IMG/VR virus record: IMGVR_UViG_3300029263_000510
Location: 1 to 24,534 of that record
Strand: one strand, 5' to 3'
DNA: 24,534 bases
Origin: a virus
Shown: piece after piece, positions 24,158 through 24,534 of the stretch
How the letters are laid out: every line of letters starts with the position of its first letter
How positions within the stretch are numbered: position 1 is the stretch's first letter
Made by a program: the position numbers and the translations under genes
The notes under the pieces: generated by a model
Seen by the model: the letters and a program-made list of their open reading frames with translations, nothing else
Told to the model about the DNA's origin: nothing
Database searches by the model: none

Positions 24158-24534
24158 ATGGCAATATTAGGCGTAGACGATTTTAAATCAAAATTAGTAG
24201 GCGGTGGAGCAAGGTCTAACCTTTTCAAGGTGACTATGAACTATCCAAGTTATGCACAAGGTGATGTTGAACAAACATCTTTCATGTGTAAGACAGCTCA
24301 GATGCCTGCATCAATTATAGCACCTATCCCTGTATTATTCAGAGGTAGAACATTGCAAATAGCTGGTGACAGAACATTCGACCCATGGACAATTACTGTA
24401 ATCAACGATGTTGATTTCACAGTTCGTAACGCTATGGAACGTTGGATGAATGGTATTAATGGACATAACGAAAACACAGGATTATCAAATCCTACTGACT
24501 ATCAAGCTGACGCAATTGTTGAACAATTGAATAA
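24158..24534 (+). CDS. 19: Tail tube protein gp19, 3' partial
   Basis: The ATG at 24158 follows AGGAGA (24145-24150, spacing 7), which overlaps gp18's stop. The 125 residues visible start M-A-I-L-G-V-D-D-F-K-S-K-L and include A-R-S-N-L-F-K-V-T-M-N-Y-P, C-K-T-A-Q-M-P-A-S, P-I-P-V-L-F-R-G-R and A-G-D-R-T-F-D-P-W-T-I-T-V, all typical of T4-like tube protein. Its position after gp18 confirms it. gp19 forms the hollow inner tube through which DNA passes. The rest of the gene lies beyond the window. Confidence 0.93.
   Translation, partial: MAILGVDDFKSKLVGGGARSNLFKVTMNYPSYAQGDVEQTSFMCKTAQMPASIIAPIPVLFRGRTLQIAGDRTFDPWTITVINDVDFTVRNAMERWMNGINGHNENTGLSNPTDYQADAIVEQLN

Noticed and set aside
1-24534. 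tRNA genes, CRISPR arrays, insertion sequences or introns
   Set aside because: None seen: the gene packing leaves no gap over 100 bases, and the repeats are in-frame coding repeats.

Overview
The window is a late structural block of a T4-like contractile-tailed phage (myovirus), most likely a marine one. The evidence is the uninterrupted order gp13 - gp14 - gp15 - gp16 - gp17 - [ATP-grasp ligase] - gp18 - gp19, four exact T4-type late promoters (TATAAATA) in intergenic gaps, visibly low GC, and fibre modules of the kind I recall from marine cyanophages and pelagiphages. The host cannot be fixed from this sequence; SAR11-type alphaproteobacteria or cyanobacteria are guesses from memory of related phages. 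Every gene is on the + strand. Intergenic gaps are all under 100 bases, and there are no tRNAs, insertion sequences, integrase or CRISPR. The first CDS is cut at its 5' end and the last at its 3' end.

Left half (1-16506): a tandem array of six large fibre or appendage proteins and two small proteins. Four of the large ones (starting at 2516, 4754, 7660 and 10613) open with the same ~70-residue module, then have shafts studded with a V-G-I-G-T-x-x-P motif, and end in different tips: C1q-like (two genes), S74 self-cleaving chaperone (one), or a DDYEEG-type tip (one). A fifth (13657) has a different N-terminus and an S74 end. The sixth (1-2472) is built of two interleaved repeat families. The array sits directly upstream of gp13, where T4 keeps gp10-12 and wac, so these are probably baseplate, neck or tail-fibre components.

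Right half (16540-24534): the neck/completion proteins gp13, gp14 and gp15, the terminase subunits gp16 and gp17, a RimK-family ATP-grasp ligase, the tail sheath gp18 and the start of tail tube gp19. gp13 to the ligase form a tightly packed operon with stop/start overlaps behind one late promoter. gp18-gp19 have their own late promoter. gp13-15 close the head and tail for joining, gp16/17 pump DNA, and gp18/19 form the contractile tail.

The most unusual items are the ATP-grasp (glutamate-ligase-like) gene embedded between terminase and sheath, a late promoter placed so that the 982-aa fibre gene would be transcribed almost without a leader, an inserted beta-repeat segment in gp13, and the fibre array with swapped tips.
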